Shown here: positions 12,034-23,939 of the stretch, piece after piece
How the letters are laid out: each line of letters opens with the position of its first letter
Numbering within the stretch: position 1 is the stretch's first letter
Source of the DNA: Alnus glutinosa
Lineage: Eukaryota > Streptophyta > Magnoliopsida > Fagales > Betulaceae
DNA length: 64,000 bases
Reading direction: 5' to 3'
Assembly (NCBI RefSeq): GCF_958979055.1
Contig: NC_084892.1
Coordinates: 5,039,501-5,103,500 of the forward strand
Made by a program: the position numbers and the translations under genes
Notes under the pieces: model-generated
Databases searched by the model: none
Seen by the model: the letters and a program-made list of their open reading frames with translations, nothing else
Told to the model about the DNA's origin: nothing

Positions 12034-13600
12034 TAAAAAATGAAAAGGGAGGTCTCAGTTTGTCTCTTTGCACTCTCATGGGATTAGGTTAGTGGAAAGT
12101 AAGCCATCAATATTGTCTAGAGTGGTAGATAAATGTGTTACAATTCGAAATGTCCCATGTGACTTTAATACAATCTTTTATTTATATATATAAACAAAAG
12201 ATTGTATTATATATATACCTTTTCCTTGAAATCTAAATTTTAAGGGTGAGTTAGATTTGTATCAAAATCAAACCCTAATTTTATTTTTTATTTTATTTTA
12301 AGCAAAACCCTTGCCAAGAAATCAAGAGCTAATAAGAACCCATTTCAAGGCATGTACAATAAATTAAAAGAGTTTTGTTCTTATTAAACTCTTTTTCTTT
12401 TTCACGGCCTTTTATAATTTATAAAACAATAAAAAATATTAGACATATAACTTTTTTATAACTCGTTGACACGGATGAATATCATCTAACTCCTGGATAA
12501 GACCGGATCCAAAAGCTTATTAGGTGGAGTTACACTTATGGCCAAAAATTGCCAAGCAATTTGTATGTATCTGACCCCAATAATTGAGACAATGTCACGA
12601 TGCACATGATTAAGAGAGACAAAAAAATATCAGAAAGAAACGACCAAACTTTTACAGTAATATTATGAAATATATATTACATAGGCATAAACTTTACAAT
12701 AAATGACGGAACTAAGAATTTAGAGTTAACTTTACTTACCAAAAAAAAGAAAAGAAGAGAATTTAGAGTGAACGTAACTCTAAGGGGCTGGATTGCATTA
12801 AAAAATTTGAAGGGAGCCATCATAATAAGATTAAAATAAAGAAACCCTAAATATGCTAAAAAAAAAAAAATTAAAACCTTTCTTCTTCTTTTTTTTGGAA
12901 AGGGTCTGAACTGTCAAATTAATCGAGTTTGGGTCAACCCAAATTAACCCGTTTAATAAATGGGTAAATCCGCCGGTCAACGCGCTTAACCCATAAGTAA
13001 CCCGCATAGCCCATATAAATTATATTAGATTAGATTTTTTTTACAAGTAAAAAACAAAAACCTAAAAGGCTAAAATTCATAACTTCATATAATTAAAATT
13101 CTTTTTCTTTCATTTTAATTCATATACATGTTCAAATCTCAAACGAGACGTATTTAGATCAATCCAACACAATATATTTATTAAATGAGTTATGTAGGTC
13201 AAGTCTTATTTAAATAAGTCATGGCAATATTGAAAAGTTTGACTCGTTTAACCAAATGGGTCAGATTAGAATTGATTAGTGAGTCAATCAAACCCGAATT
13301 ACCGGCCCTAAGAGAAGCCATGGCCACTCCCAGTCCCCCTTAGCTCTGTCCCTAATAATATAAGTGCGTTTGGCCCACGATTTCTCAAGCCAAACACGTG
13401 TTTTCATAGCTAACAAACTTTTCAATATCTCTAGCTTCGATATGATGGATTTGTTGTGGATTCACATTAGAGACAAATATAAAATAAAAATAAATAAACA
13501 ATGCTGAAACAGAAAGAGCTGCTGAACGAAAATGGGTGTTTTCTGGTCACCCAACTAGAAAAGCAAAAGGGGTGATAATTTGCAGCATAGTAGCTTGTTA
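12034..13600. other. Intergenic; diverged repeat around 12900-13310
   Basis: AT-rich. 12900-13310 contains recurring phrases of the type 'AACCCGTTTAATAAATGGGT' and 'CAAACCCGAATTACCGGCCC', a style common in dispersed plant repeats. No terminal repeats or target duplication could be set. No exon was recognised. Confidence 0.4.
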
Positions 13601-13820
13601 GGCACAAAATGCAGTGCAAGAACATGCATCAAAAGGGGAATCATTTAAGGGATGCCCCACTGTTGGGATCTAAGACTCCAAGGCCAATCCAGTTCTTAGC
13701 TTTAATACCTAAACACCTTTTTGTGTTTCAACCATTCAAACTGTCTATACCTTTTTCCATTTTCCACTTCCACTTCCACTCCTTCCTTTACCATTCTTCT
13801 CCTACAGAGATCCAAGAACA

Positions 13821-13844
13821 CCCCCCCCCCCCCCCCCCCCCCCC
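13821..13844. repeat. Poly(C) tract, 24 nt
   Basis: A homopolymer C run follows a pyrimidine-rich, leader-like stretch (13720-13820). It generates spurious poly-Pro and poly-Gly frames. Confidence 0.95.
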
Positions 13845-13872
13845 AGGGACCCCCACTTTCCCATTACCAGCA

Positions 13873-13962
13873 ATGGATACTACTTCGAAGTGGAGACACT
13901 TATTTGACTCATGGATGCACAAAGCTCGATGTTTATTGGGTAAAACAGCAACAGCAGGGTAA
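13873..13962 (+). CDS. Candidate 29-residue small ORF (weak)
   Basis: A short frame starts at an ATG just after a pyrimidine-rich, poly-C-containing stretch and encodes a basic, Trp-containing peptide (MDTTSKWRHLFDSWMHKARC...). I do not recognise it. The upstream sequence looks like a transcribed leader (CT-rich, few ATGs), but splice or expression evidence cannot be seen. It could equally be chance. It sits 2.2 kb upstream of the CKX gene. Confidence 0.15.
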   Translation: MDTTSKWRHLFDSWMHKARCLLGKTATAG

Positions 13963-14341
13963 CAGAGGAACCAAAAAAGACTCTTTTTCTCACTTGGTGA
14001 AAAAAGAAGCAGATTGAATGGAAATTTCATAGCTTTAGCTTTTTCAGGTCAAAAGCCACCAACCAAGCAAGCTGTTATCTCAAAGGACCTTTTCTACAGT
14101 ATAAGATTATAAAGGTCCTCTAAAGAAAGTACACAGACCTTCGCTTAATGGAATAGATGACAGGGTTTGTACCTCGGAGTCAAGGTCATGACAGTTCCCC
14201 TCCTCCACCCGGCAGCCCCCCACTTCTTCCATCCCCAACCTTATGGGGTTCACGTGCTTCAGGACCCACACCTAATATCATAATGTAAACGTCAACATGA
14301 GAACACAATCAGTCACATTTTAAAAGGTAAAAATATCAACT

Positions 14342-14845
14342 CCGTCACAAAGATTTACCTTTAATTTACATCACATCTCTCTAAGAATTTCAGCCAAAAT
14401 AAATGCCTATCGAATCAAAGTTACCAACTTCACTCTTAAGTAGTGCTCATATAGGTTTGGAGAAAATTCTTACGATCAAGTTTAATTAACTCATATTTAT
14501 CCTTAAAGCATATGATTTTCACGTACATTTTAAAAAATGAAGCAAAAATCACATGCCGTAAAGATAAATGTCCGTTTATTGGAAGAATTCTCTACATCAC
14601 AAAGATTTATCTTTAATTTCCATCACATCAATCTAAGAATATCAGCCAAAATAAATGCCCATCGAAACAAAGTTACCAACTTCACTCTTAAATAGTGCTC
14701 ATACAGGTTGGAGAAAATTCTTTCGATCAAGTCTAATAAACTCATATTTATCCTTAGAGCATATGATTTTCACGTGTACTTTAAAAAATGCAAGCAAAAA
14801 TCACATACCATAAAGATAAATGTCCGTTTATTGGAAGAATTCTCT
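14342..14845. repeat. Two-copy tandem duplication, 252-bp unit
   Basis: 14342-14593 and 14594-14845 are aligned copies, each containing CACAAAGATTTA at the start and GTCCGTTTATTGGAAGAATT at the end, with scattered substitutions. This indicates an older duplication than the one at 11.7 kb. No coding potential. Confidence 0.9.
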
Positions 14846-15025
14846 CCAAAACAGTTTTTTTTTTTTAAAAAAGAAAAAAAGCTTCATCATTCTCTATCTA
14901 TATATTGACCGAAGCTGATAATTAGTTGATACACGCCAAAAAGGACAAAAAGTTTTTGAGGGAATTAAAAAGGAGCACCAATTTACTACTAGTAGAAAGA
15001 TTTCGGGAGGTTCTTAACAGAGTTG

Positions 15026-15459
15026 ATAACTGTTGGGAATAATCCAACTCCAAGTTGAATTGGGGTAGTAGTCTCAATCCGGGTTCAATAAGGACTCTTT
15101 GAAAAATTTGGTCAACTGTCCAACTCCCTGTTGAATAGAAATAGGACTCCAGAACAAATCAAACTCCAAGCCCTCTTAATTTAAGTGGAGATAGTAAACC
15201 TAATTCAAGTTTGACTCCACCTCTTTACCTATAAATAGGCTCATACCCCAGGTATAAACGACAGACTAATTATTTTATGCATTGAACATACTTTTTTCTC
15301 AGAAGATAATTTGAGCATTGGAGCGAGACTCCCGGAAGGGTCTCTAAATTTTAGTTGTTTTACAGTATTCTTGAAGAGTTTTAATTGTTTTACGGTATTC
15401 TTAAAGAGCGTGAAATACAAGCAGCTCACACCTTACTAGAAATTGTCCCAAACTATAAC
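15026..15459 (+). mobile_element. Candidate solo LTR of 424 bp with 5-bp target duplication
   Basis: 15031-15454 begins TGTTGGGAATAATCC and ends near TGTCCCAAACT, an imperfect inverse. ATAAC flanks it at 15026-15030 and 15455-15459. It contains a TATA box (TATAAATA at 15230-15237), followed by leader-like sequence with a short direct repeat (AATTGTTTTACGGTATTCTT-type, 15353-15402). The 3' end does not read CA, so it has either mutated or the boundary is a few bases off. No internal retroelement domain remains. It lies about 0.7 kb upstream of the CKX start codon. Confidence 0.5.
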
Positions 15460-16081
15460 CATGAATCAAATGGTGAATTTCCTTGATACTCGAAGAGGGC
15501 AGGCATTTGAGTGTTACTTGAAATTATTGAAGGCAGCTCAAGGAGAGAAACCTAAACCACAAAACATACACTTCCCAAGAACTCCACTGCAGTGGGACCC
15601 AATAATCTGTCACACTCGGCTGTAACAGCATGCAACTTAGTAGGGGCCGGCCCGCCGATCACTCCACGATCAGAAAATTGAATCCCATTGCACTAAAACA
15701 AATGCAGGCTTGGGCATCTTTTGTGTACCATTCAATGCTTGAAATAGCAATGCCAGGCTCCAGAAATGGCAAGAAATAAAGTAGAAAATGTGGTTCTAAC
15801 GAAACTGAGCAGAAAGTGGCCTTGAGACGTGAAATCTTCACTTTCATCACATCGCTTTGGAACACAAAAAAGCGAACCAAAAAGAAAAAAAATCCTAAAA
15901 ACGCACAGACGTACGAATACAACATGGAATACGGTCTAATGTCTATATACAGCGTCATCACTGAATGTGTGTTTGACTATGCCGCCCAAAACCTCCCCTT
16001 TAAATTCTTTTCTCTGCCTTTCATTTCCTTAGCCTTTTCCCCACCTCTCCTTTTGCCTTGCCTCACCAAAGAGAGCAATCC

Positions 16082-16091
16082 TCTCTCTCTC

Positions 16092-16122
<31 letters not shown>

Positions 16123-16124
16123 CA
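16082..16124. repeat. (CT)n tract in the CKX 5' leader
   Basis: A run of CT dinucleotides with one CCT break lies 19 bp before the CKX start codon. Such pyrimidine/GAGA tracts are frequent in plant 5' leaders and core promoters. It adds a Leu-Ser run to an in-frame upstream extension. Confidence 0.85.
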
Positions 16125-16142
16125 GCATATCCTCAGAAAAAT

Positions 16143-18340
<2,198 letters not shown>

Positions 18341-18490
18341 TGCATTGACGTTGGCCTCACAAATGAGCCACATCGTACAGAAAGGGCCTCAAAAAGTAAA
18401 TTATGACAAGTTATCGTATACGTTTTTGGCTTTCAATAACAATTGCACGCATAACAAGAAGGATGTGGGCCATTTGAAACCTTTGTTGGG

Positions 18491-18601
18491 AACTCTGGTA
18501 GGAAATTAAAAATGTAAAGAGAGCATCGCACTATGAAATAGATGTAACTCTGGTAGGAAATTAAAAAATGCAAGGAGAACATTGCACTATGAAATAGATG
18601 T
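18491..18601. repeat. Two-copy tandem duplication, 55-bp unit
   Basis: AACTCTGGTAGGAAATTAAA begins copies at 18491 and 18546. It lies between the CKX stop and the convergent small gene, so probably within a 3' UTR or terminator region. Confidence 0.85.
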
Positions 18602-18859
18602 AACCCATCAGCCTCACAGAGGAAGAGTTTAAGCATATGCTGCATATTAAACAGAGTATAGTAATGTCATATTGGTTCCTCATACAGATGACATCTCTTC
18701 CACGAAAATAACAGTGCGCGCTAAAAGGAAGATAAAGTGGCTCCTTAAAATTAACCCAGATCATGAACCAACATGTGGTTAACATACCTCAATATCTTAT
18801 AAGCAAGTACTATGAGAAAAGTCAAGTGCAACAACTTGGGGGTGGTGGTGACAACAAAA

Positions 18860-19254
18860 CTATTCTGCTTCTGTAGCTTCTGTCCAGCCAAGACCCGGTC
18901 TGCATATATCCCCCTGTGGTTCTTCATACTCTCGGGCATCACGGATAGTAGCTTCAAAGTCAGTAGAATCGCTAGCAACGGGAAGAAAGCTACTTATATC
19001 ATCCCTTGCTCCAAAGCCTCCAGCCCATATAACATCATCAGTTGTAATGCAGGCCTCCATGTTAACTTCCCAAGAAGCCTCCATTTCTTTGGGAGGTGCA
19101 TCTCTCAGAACAAGTTCTCCAACTTTCCAATCAGCCATGTCAACTTGTGCAGGATTTACTGGAGGACTTAAAACCGGATCTAGAACATCTTTGCCATCCA
19201 TCTCACTCCGATTGGATTGAGATACTTCACTCCCCATAATGTTCTCATTCTCAT
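18860..19254 (-). CDS. Unidentified small protein with conserved-looking sequence, last coding exon
   Basis: The minus-strand exon starts after a clear acceptor (GTTTGTGTGCGCAG, exon edge 19254) and runs to TAA at 18860. If the internal ATG at 19237 is the start, the product is 125 aa; otherwise the exon continues a longer protein. The sequence is acidic and complex: VNPAQVDMADWKVGELVLRD, then CITTDDVIWAGGFGARDDIS, then CRPGLGWTEATEAE at the end. The composition and strong motifs look like a conserved plant protein of unknown function, but I cannot name the family. Upstream exons (higher coordinates, up to about 26.4 kb) could not be established. A leader exon with a GTAAAT donor near 26.37 kb is conceivable. 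The gene converges on CKX, with stop codons about 520 bp apart. Confidence 0.6.
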
Positions 19255-20911
19255 CTGCGCACACAAACAACTTCAATTTGCCAATAAAAAATACCAGCAT
19301 GTGCTTGAAAGTAATTCTATTCACAAAGAAAAGAAATGGGAACCACCAAACATACTTTATTCCACTAAACAGATATGGTCAGAAATAAGGTTTAAATTCA
19401 GTAGACTTCAGTGTCTATGGAAGTAGGATTACTATGTCATAAGTCTATAAACATATTAAACCAAAACATCTGATAGGGCCATGCTTTGACATCAATTCTA
19501 GCATAAGTAATAGTAGCTTGTTAGATTTAAAAGCAGTTCGGGTCTCTAAACAAACTGTGCACTTAACATTTTCATTAGAAAGAGTTTCAGGCAAAGAAGA
19601 GTGATTGGTAAAGTTAGATGTTAATATTCATCTTAAAACTTTGAATTATGTGTAAAAGCAGTTATAGTTTACTAGTCCAACTATGATAAGAAAGAAAACA
19701 ATAACATTAACGCCTGAACTGTGCCAAAAATGGTACATGGACACTTAAAAGTGAAATCCTAGGATTCCAAGTTTTGGTTATTTTCCCTTTCAATAGATGT
19801 CTTCTACTTCTGTAACCAAATTTTCAATTTTGTAATCTCACCTTTCTTTAAGTCGGTTGTTTCTCATGTTCACTCTGTTAGAATTCATTCCACAATAATT
19901 TCTTATATTTAACTTATAAATCAAGCACTCTCTATCATACATTTGTAACATTTCTTCAATTCATACAATGGCAATATTACTTAAAATTAAAAATAAAAGT
20001 CTATTTCTGTTCTATTTTCAGATTCAAGAGGGGTTTTGAGTTGGATAAATATTTTTGACATCATAATTTCCATATGTTGGTCTTACTAGCTTGTCTACAA
20101 ATTTTAAAAGCTCCTTTAACATAAAGTTACCACCAAAAAAAGTTTAACCACAAATTTTTGTTAAACATTAGATCTTTTCTTGAAATTGAAGTATACTTAG
20201 GATTTCCAAAAAGAATGGAAAAGAAAGGCAAAAGCAACTTTATTATGATTTCATGTTTTTCTATCTCACTGTATATAGAAGCTGTCATTAATGAGTTGGC
20301 TTCAATTATAAGAGCAATCTCAACGGTAATCACTAAATGGTTATCAACTTTTGGTCCATCTTTCGAATTAAATAAAACGCATATCCACTTCACTCATCAT
20401 GCAATGTGGTTGTCTTTCTTCACAACATTGAGACCCCCTTAATGAGTTAATGTCTCTCTTATCGTGACAATTAAGCATGCTGTTGGTGAATGAGTCACCA
20501 CATAAAAAGGTTTGTTACAATTCTTTCAAATACATTCAACTCATATGGCTTTAGACTGACTAAAATGACAATTATGAAGAGCAATGACTAAAATCTAGAC
20601 TTAAGGGCAAAGAATTTTTAGCTCAAGTGCTTGTAAAAGTCAAGCACAAGATTTAAGGTACACTGATGCCTCATGAAGGACATACATAATCAAATGCTTT
20701 AAAGACAAAGAACAATGGGCATGCTAAGTATATGATCTTTTACTGATGCACTAAATTATCCAAACATAAATATTTAACAGTTTCAATCTCCTCTTTTCCA
20801 ATTCTATCCATTATTTCAATCAACACAGGATTCTTCAACAATATATATACATACATGTGTGTGTGTGTGTATATATATATACATGTGTGTGTCTGTACAT
20901 GTATATATACA

Positions 20912-20960
<49 letters not shown>

Positions 20961-22079
20961 ACATGTGTATATAGATGTATGTATACATGTGTATATATAT
21001 ATATTAAAAAAAAAAAAAAAAAAGGTCCATGATCGCTCAATTTACAATTTAAATTCTAAAAGATCATTCAACGCAATGCAACATGCTGTGAAACAAGTTC
21101 CAATTATGACCAAAATCTTTTAAAATCAATCCCCCCCAAAAAAAAAAAAACTACTACCATGCATAGTTTCATCTGATTTGTACTCCATGAAAGATCAAAA
21201 CTTGCAGAAAGAGAGTAGCAGAGTGGCTCCTGTAAGATTCTTTGCTTCCTTGGCAATATGATCGATCACAAAACCCTTCTGAATTGGTAGTAAGATACGA
21301 GATATTGTAAAATGAAACAATAATCCAGATAATGAGTATAACTTCAAAGAAGCAAAAACATACAAAATTTCCTCATAATTTTAATGCCATTAAAATGCTT
21401 ACAAAAAAGACAACGCTGTCACATCAAATCGAAAGCACAAGCACAGAAGAAAAGCATTGCTAGATAAATATTAAAAATTATATTTAAACATAAAACATTT
21501 GTTGCATCCTGTTTATCTTCATTGTTTTATTTGGTCAATTGGAGGAAATTGAAAGGTTATCAAGATACTGTAAGGTTATTTCCTTTAGTTCAAAGAGGGG
21601 GATCAGAGAGCTCAAGCATGCAATTCCTCCACGAATGAAACAAACAAGAAGTTTCTGGATACAGTTCTCCAGCTGACTTCACCTCCTGCAAGTTATAAAT
21701 CAAGAGATACTTGAAATGTTATTAGAACCAGCAAACCTTTGGCTCGTTTGCTTCTGGCCGCCACAGCTGTGCCAAGGCATGGCTTCATCTTGGGATGGCA
21801 ATTTGACAGTAACTTTTAAGTATAGACAAGCTACAGGAGTATGGAATGATTTCAGATGGTAAATGTATTTTTGTGATGAAAACCTTGCAGATCCGGAGCA
21901 CTTTTTTTCAAGATTGTTTGTCAAACAAGGATAACAATATAAGTGCAGAGAACATGACTGACAAGGAGGAAAGTTGAGGAATGGGATGCTGAATTAAGTT
22001 GAGATATTAAAAATACTGCTCCAAATTATTTTAAGCCTAATATGGTGAGATCAAATAATTTGTAGTTGGTGGAATCAAA
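19255..22079. other. Probable intron or intergenic DNA upstream of the small minus-strand gene
   Basis: AT-rich. Two minus-strand stretches follow good acceptors and stay open briefly (about 21165-21232 and 21613-21687), but the second meets stops in all frames, so they may be UTR exons at best. The compound microsatellite at 20858-21002 lies here. No domain was recognised. Confidence 0.4.
20858..21002. repeat. Compound (TG)n/(TA)n microsatellite
   Basis: Interspersed TG, TA and ACATG runs, including about 40 bp of pure TA, are followed by a poly(A) run. Tyr/Ile/Cys-rich frames here are artefacts. Confidence 0.95.
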
Positions 22080-22540
22080 TGGCACATTTTCAATAAGAAG
22101 TGCTCAGGAAGGCATTCAGTCTCGTGTCCCTATCATCAACTGGTATAGAATTGTTAGGCATAAAAAAGTTATTTCCCATCCTGCTATAGTTCTTTTCGTT
22201 ATATATTTGGGGTAGATTGAATACTCAAAACAAGTTTCATTTCTATGGTTGTGTCTTTTGAGGGCAAAACATTGAAGATCTCAACTACATTTTTATCTCC
22301 TCTCCTTGGTCCAAGAGAATATAACATTTCCTATTTAATAAATGCATTCTTCTGTAGGTCTATAGAAGCTGAGAGGAAAATATTTGCTGGATGGTCCATT
22401 GCTTCAAAAGGAAGTCCCTTTTGAGCATGATTTGGAATCTCATGCTAACTGTAGCTGTCTTCAGAATTTGGAAAGAAAGGAACTCGAGAATTTTTCAGGA
22501 TAAAGTTACAAATGTCTATAACTTTTCTTATTTTAGAATT
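22080..22540 (+). pseudogene. LINE remnant (reverse-transcriptase zinc-binding C-terminal region)
   Basis: Conceptual translation, broken by stops and shifts, gives phrases typical of the C-terminal domain of plant L1-type LINE ORF2. Examples are WYRIVRHKKVISHPAIVLF, then LNTQNKFHFYGCVF, then IWKERNSRIFQDKV-like sequence near 22450-22510 (the 'WRERNARIF' motif). No intact frame survives. Confidence 0.55.
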
Positions 22541-22559
22541 TTTAAATAAAATGTGAAGT

Positions 22560-22835
22560 GTAGGGCAATAAGAGAGAGGAAGAGACACGGGAATTTTGTG
22601 GAGGTTTGGCCTTAAAGACTTACGTCCACCACTAGGAAGTGTCTCGTAGAGCTACATCTTGCTCTTATTTTTTACTTGATTATATTTGTGTTATAAATGA
22701 AGTAGGGTAAGTGAAGGGAGCTAAGAAAGGTAATCAAACTTACAGAAAACATCTATGGTTAATACTAAACAAAGAAAACGACATTAACACAATATAGAAA
22801 ATGTCCTATATTCAAACTTCCCCTCAAACTCTAGT
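22560..22835 (-). mobile_element. LTR-retrotransposon remnant, probably Copia-type, antisense
   Basis: On the minus strand, a purine-rich GAGTTTGAGGGGAAG stretch (complement of 22813-22827) resembles a polypurine tract before a 3' LTR. It is followed by LTR-like sequence including TCCCGTGTCTCTTCC. No coding domain was found and the far boundary is undefined. Confidence 0.35.
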
Positions 22836-23065
22836 GGAAGCTAAGTTTGGGAAAAAAAATTGACTTTTTTTAGAAAAAGATTGTATTTTTTTCTGAGCCG
22901 AGGCAAATCTAGTGCGCCAATGATAGAAATCTGGGCATGAGCTCGGGTCTCAAATGTCTTGATGAAGCATATCAAGATCCTATGTGGCAGAAGTGGAGAT
23001 TCGGACGTGAGCTCAAAATCAGTTGTCACTTGGACTAACTCAAACCAGTTGACTAGGCAACCAGC

Positions 23066-23233
23066 GCGAACCAAGCAGCGGTTGTTGATGTGAAGCGGTG
23101 GTTGGAGAATGGTCTAGTACAGTGGCCAGAGAAGGTGCCAATGATTGTGGCGAACCAAGCAGCGGTTGTTGGTGTGAAGCGGTGGTTGGAGAATGGTCTA
23201 GTACAGTGGCCAGAGAAGGTGCCAATGATTGTG
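23066..23233. repeat. Two-copy tandem duplication, 84-bp unit, in GC-rich repeat DNA
   Basis: GCGAACCAAGCAGCGGTTGT opens copies at 23066 and 23150. The copies are nearly identical and the unit length is a multiple of three. The surrounding 22.9-23.9 kb is distinctly GC-rich (ACTGGGTCG / GGGCCGGT words) compared with its neighbours and is probably the body of a non-coding retroelement. Confidence 0.85.
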
Positions 23234-23939
23234 GCCAGAGGACGACTGGGTCAGATGGTGGCAAGAGGCTAGCGGTGAACTAGGGACGGGTAGTGGCTGG
23301 GTGGTCGGATGATGGCAGGCGATGGTGAGCCGGATGATGGTTGGCGATGACGGGGTCAGACATAGGCAACGTTGGCAAAAGCCGAGGGTGGCCAGGGACT
23401 TGGGTCGTCGATCGCCGGAAACTGAACCGCAATGGGCCATAAACTAGGTTGATTATGGGCCAATGACTGGGTCGACTTTGGGCCGGTGAACTAGGTTGAC
23501 TTGAGCCAATGTATGTGCCGACTAACAGACTAATGATTTGGGAGACTAACGGGTCGATTATTAGGCCCACTTGGGCCGGTTATCGGATCGGGTAAGCCGA
23601 TAATCCGATGAGTGCATGAGTGAACGTCGGTGACTAGGGGCGCATGAGCAAGTGAAAAAGACTCGCATGAGAAATCGCCGGCACGTGTGGTGCGTGAATA
23701 AACGTCAAAGGATTCTACACGTGGACGTGCGTGCAGTGTTTGCGTTGAAGAGAAGCTTCATAGATGCACCGATCTGTAGCTGGCAAACCACTTCGGTGCT
23801 TTTTTATTGCCAGAAACAGCTCTATTAGCGGTGTGTGCAGCGCATGGCTGAGCTGACAGAGACACACTGTGGTACGTGAGGGCGTGTGAGGAAGCAAATG
23901 AAGTCGGAGTTTTCAAAGATCAATATATCTGCACCTTGC

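Noticed and set aside
13609..14030. Poly-Pro / poly-Gly frames on both strands
   Set aside because: Created by the 24-nt poly(C) run; reading frames disagree and no family is recognisable.
20816..21123. Tyr/Ile/Cys-rich frames on both strands
   Set aside because: Products of the TG/TA compound microsatellite.
21613..21691. Coding exon of the minus-strand small gene
   Set aside because: Has a good acceptor but stops in all three frames within about 100 nt and no good donor; at best a non-coding exon.
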